Shown piece by piece: positions 61,024-64,000 of a stretch of DNA of 64,000 bases; the first letter of the stretch is position 1; each line of letters begins with the position of its first letter. Both the position numbers and the translations under genes were made by a program. This DNA comes from SIAJ01 sp963773845 (GTDB taxonomy: Bacteria; Planctomycetota; Planctomycetia; Gemmatales; Gemmataceae). The notes under the pieces were generated by a model. It was not told the DNA's origin. It ran no database searches and was given only the letters and a program-made list of their open reading frames with translations. The stretch spans positions 372,001-436,000 of the forward strand of contig CAVZCU010000011.1 of assembly GCA_963773845.1 (NCBI GenBank), written 5' to 3'.

Positions 61024-64000
61024 ATGTTCTCGCCCCGTTCGCTCCGGCGTGCGCTCTATTTCCTCTTTCCCCGCCTCCGGCGTCGGCGCCCAATCACACT
61101 TCCTCGCATTTGGCGTGGCCGCGACCCCATCACTCAGCTGTTTCGCCTGCGCGAAGGGTTGATGCGGCTCGAACAGCGTGCGATGCCCGCGATCTTCACC
61201 GTGACGAATACGGCCGACACCGGCCTGGGTTCACTGCGGCAGGCGATCATCGACGCCAATACTGCGCCCGGCGCGGATCAGATTCAATTCAACATTCTGC
61301 CGAGTGGGCCGCAGACGATTCAGCCGTCGAGTGAGTTGCCGGCGATTACCGAAGCCGTGAATATCGACGGGACGACGCAGCCCGGCTGGGCTAGCGCGCC
61401 GCTTATTCAGTTGAGCGGCGACCTCGCCGGCGGCGCGGCGAACGGGTTCACGATCAATTCATCGGGGTCAACGATCCGGGGGTTCGTGATTAATCAGTTC
61501 GGTGGAAGTGGCATTCTGATTTCGGGATCTTTGGCAACCGGGAATACGGTCGCCGGCGATTACATCGGCACGAATGCAGCGGCAACTACGGCGGCGGGCA
61601 ACAACTATGGGATTTCGCTGACAGCCGGCGCGAGTGCGAACATTATCGGTGGCATTGTCGCCACGGACCGCAACGTCATATCCGGGAATTCGAGCTTGGG
61701 CATCTTCGTTTTTGACACCGGAACGTCGGGCAACACGATACAGGGGAACTACATCGGCACGGACGTGACCGGCACAACGGCAGTACCCAATTTCTACGGA
61801 GTGATGGTCATCCAGGGACCTTCGAACAACATGGTCGGGGGGACCGTTGCCGGAGCCGGTAACCTGATCTCCGGGAACGTGCAAGTCGGAATGTACATTG
61901 CTGACGCGACTGGAAACACGGTCCAGGGTAACCTGATCGGAACAAAGGCAGGCGGGACATCGGCGCTGGGGAACGGTCTTTACGGGGTCTACCTCCAGAA
62001 CGCGACGGCGAGCACAATTGGCGGCATATTGCCCGGAGCCGGCAATGTCATCAGCGGCAACACGGGCACGGGGATTTACCTCGCTGGCACGACTGGGAGT
62101 ACAGTGGCGGGCAACTACGTTGGTACGGCGGCCGACGGGGCCACCGCCGTGGCGAACGGGGGTGGCGGCATCTCGCTCGTCAGCGGGGCAACGAACAACA
62201 CGATCGGCGGCACGGCCACCGGCGCCGGCAACGTGATCTCAGGTAACAACGGAAGCGGCGTAGCGATCGTTAATGCAGGGTCGACGGGGAATGTCGTGCA
62301 GGGGAACTACATCGGCGTCGACAAGAATGGACAAGGACTGATACCAGGGACAGTGAGTTGGTGGAAGGCGGAGGGGAATGCGAATGACTCGGTGGATGGC
62401 AACAACGGCTCTCTCCATGGGGCGTTGAGTTACACGGGCGGGGAGGTGGGCCAGGCTTTTGCGATCCACTCAACAGCCGATTTCATCACGGTCCCGGACT
62501 CGCCTGCGCTGGACATGGCTGGCCCGTTCACGCTGGAGGTCTGGATCCAGGCAACCCCGGCACCGGGGTATCCGTTTGTGCGTGACATTTTCGACAAAGC
62601 AACCCCGGTCGGTGTCGTCCCGTTCACGCGGAACTACGGCCTGTTCATCCTCCCGGGAACGGGAACCCTGGTGTCGAACTTTGAGATCGCGGGGAGTCCC
62701 GGTAACTTCGCCCAGGTGAACGGGAGCAGGTCTGTCGCCGACGGGGCCCAGCACCATGTCGCGGTCACTTGGGACGGATCCAATTTCGTGGTTTTCGTGG
62801 ACGGTCAACCGGACGGATCTGCGTCGTTTCCCGGTGTCGTGCCTGTTACGAACAACGCCGCGCTCACCATTGGGGCTGGCGGCGAAGGGACGTTTGACGG
62901 ATTCAAGGACGGCTTGATCGACGAACCCGCCATCTACAGCCGGGCGCTCACCGGGAGCGAAATTCAGGCCATTTACGCAGCCGGCAGTTCCGGCAAGGCC
63001 AATCGCGTTGGCAACACCGGCAGCGGCGTAGCAATCTCCGGCGGCGCTTCGGGAAACACCATCGGCGGCACGACGGCTGATGCCCGGAACGTCATCAGCG
63101 GGAACACAGTCCGGGGGGTGCTGCTCACCGGCAGCGGGACGACTGGAAACGTCGTCGAGGGAAACTACATCGGCACGAATTCGGCTGGGACGGTCGCTGT
63201 CGGCAACGGTGACCCCGGTGACCCAAACTACTGGGATTCCAACGAAGGCGTCCGCGTCGAGGGCGGCGCGGCCGGGAACACGATCGGCGGAACGTCGGCC
63301 GGCGCGGGGAACATCATTAGTGGCAACGCCGGGGCCGGCATTCACGTGCTCGGGGACACGACCACCGGGACGGTGATACGCGGCAACTCCATCGGGACGA
63401 ACGCCGCCGGCACCGCGGCCGTCGGCAACAAGTACGTCGGAATTTGGCTGGAAGGGGGGTCGAACACGACGATCGGCGGCGGCATGGCTGGCGCCCGCAA
63501 CGTCATCAGCGGGAACCAGAACGACGGCATTTACGGCGGATCGGACGGCGGCCACATCCAGGGGAACTACATCGGCACCACCGTGGACGGCACTGCCCTG
63601 CTGTCCAACGCCAGCCACGCGGTGCAACTCGGCGGGGCCGGGCTGGTGATCGGGGTGGATGGGGACGGGGTGAACGACGCCGGCGAGGGGAACGTGATTG
63701 ACGGAGCCTTCGGGGACGCCCTCACCCTTGGGCCGGGCACCCTGACGGGCCTCGTGGTGGCCGGCAACCGGGTCGGGCTGAACGCCGCTGGTACAACCTA
63801 CCTCGGTGCCGGTCCGGTCCGGGTCTTCTACCAGACGGGTGCCATCGGCAACGCCGTCCGGTTTGGAACGGACGCCGACGGGGTGAGCGACGCCCTGGAG
63901 CGGAATTTGTTGGCCACCGGTCTATTGCTACAGGGCGGGGCCAACCACGTCGTTGCCGGCAACTACTTCGGGACGGACGCGACCGGCCTGGTCCCGCTGG
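61024..64000 (+). CDS. Giant surface protein: parallel beta-helix repeats with an inserted LamG-like domain (3' end outside window)
   Basis: One open frame of at least 992 residues runs from ATG 61024 past the right edge. The N-terminus is basic (MFSPRSLRRALYFLFPRLRR) with the planctomycete motif RLEQRAMPAIFTVTNTADTG, then LGSLRQAIIDANT. The body is made of repeats of the type GNTIGGTTADARNVISGN and GNYIGTNSAGT (right-handed beta helix), more than ten visible. At about 62340-62990 a LamG/concanavalin-like domain (TVSWWKAEGNANDSVDGNNG to GLIDEPAIYSRALTGSEIQA) interrupts the helix. It is probably secreted and anchored to the surface and may bind polysaccharide. Several long antisense frames here are shadows of the repeats. 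Confidence 0.93.
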   Translation, partial: MFSPRSLRRALYFLFPRLRRRRPITLPRIWRGRDPITQLFRLREGLMRLEQRAMPAIFTVTNTADTGLGSLRQAIIDANTAPGADQIQFNILPSGPQTIQPSSELPAITEAVNIDGTTQPGWASAPLIQLSGDLAGGAANGFTINSSGSTIRGFVINQFGGSGILISGSLATGNTVAGDYIGTNAAATTAAGNNYGISLTAGASANIIGGIVATDRNVISGNSSLGIFVFDTGTSGNTIQGNYIGTDVTGTTAVPNFYGVMVIQGPSNNMVGGTVAGAGNLISGNVQVGMYIADATGNTVQGNLIGTKAGGTSALGNGLYGVYLQNATASTIGGILPGAGNVISGNTGTGIYLAGTTGSTVAGNYVGTAADGATAVANGGGGISLVSGATNNTIGGTATGAGNVISGNNGSGVAIVNAGSTGNVVQGNYIGVDKNGQGLIPGTVSWWKAEGNANDSVDGNNGSLHGALSYTGGEVGQAFAIHSTADFITVPDSPALDMAGPFTLEVWIQATPAPGYPFVRDIFDKATPVGVVPFTRNYGLFILPGTGTLVSNFEIAGSPGNFAQVNGSRSVADGAQHHVAVTWDGSNFVVFVDGQPDGSASFPGVVPVTNNAALTIGAGGEGTFDGFKDGLIDEPAIYSRALTGSEIQAIYAAGSSGKANRVGNTGSGVAISGGASGNTIGGTTADARNVISGNTVRGVLLTGSGTTGNVVEGNYIGTNSAGTVAVGNGDPGDPNYWDSNEGVRVEGGAAGNTIGGTSAGAGNIISGNAGAGIHVLGDTTTGTVIRGNSIGTNAAGTAAVGNKYVGIWLEGGSNTTIGGGMAGARNVISGNQNDGIYGGSDGGHIQGNYIGTTVDGTALLSNASHAVQLGGAGLVIGVDGDGVNDAGEGNVIDGAFGDALTLGPGTLTGLVVAGNRVGLNAAGTTYLGAGPVRVFYQTGAIGNAVRFGTDADGVSDALERNLLATGLLLQGGANHVVAGNYFGTDATGLVPL

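Noticed and set aside
62470..63627. 385-codon minus-strand open frame rich in Val, Asp and Arg
   Set aside because: Antisense to the repeat region of the beta-helix protein; it follows the repeat period and has no family features.

Overview
This window looks like a chromosome segment of a planctomycete, most likely Gemmata-like (family Gemmataceae). The evidence is the gene content. There are two TIGR03067-type exported proteins, a DUF1501 protein with a twin-arginine leader, and an exported protein with the planctomycete LEDR-type N-terminal motif. There are also paired BatA/von Willebrand-type membrane proteins, a WD40 protein, a Ser/Thr kinase overlapping an ECF sigma factor gene, a tetrahydromethanopterin C1 gene (mch), an Uma2 gene, RHS remnants and many insertion sequences. 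Family names come from reading the translations; no database was searched.

Layout. 1-14.7 kb: hybrid sensor kinase (cut by the left edge), LEDR-type exported protein, WD40 protein, small membrane proteins, tRNA-Glu, thioredoxin, FHA protein, DedA protein, TIGR03067 protein, argC, amidase, methyltransferase. 14.7-25.6 kb: an accessory island with a GNAT gene, two IS110-type elements in inverted orientation forming a near-perfect 3.9 kb palindrome, a second DDE transposon, small exported proteins, and RHS fragments separated by hairpin repeats. 25.6-39 kb: kinase plus ECF sigma operon, membrane-anchored MutS-like ATPase, M48 peptidase, mnmA, and an operon of asparagine synthetase, FtsX-like permease, ABC ATPase and membrane fusion protein. 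39-46.6 kb: a two-unit 100-bp repeat, an IS3 element that splits a small gene, DUF1697 protein, prs, pheS, and an ISAzo13-like element that splits an Uma2 gene. 46.6-54 kb: pseudokinase, the larB - yhaM-like - mch - PPIase operon, a second two-unit 100-bp repeat, DUF6134-like protein, lipoate ligase-like protein. 53.4-64 kb: von Willebrand/BatA membrane proteins around a DUF4058 gene, DUF1501 protein, and a giant beta-helix surface protein that runs off the right edge.

Two themes stand out. First, about a dozen otherwise normal genes carry a single-base frameshift, and prs carries two that cancel. This points to uncorrected indels in the sequence, or less likely to unusual decay. Second, both simple insertions can be reversed on paper to exact target duplications, giving back the interrupted genes. 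No complete new defence or biosynthetic system is obvious. The best candidates for new biology are the inverted IS110 pair with its conserved non-coding tail, and the paired 100-bp palindromic repeat family.
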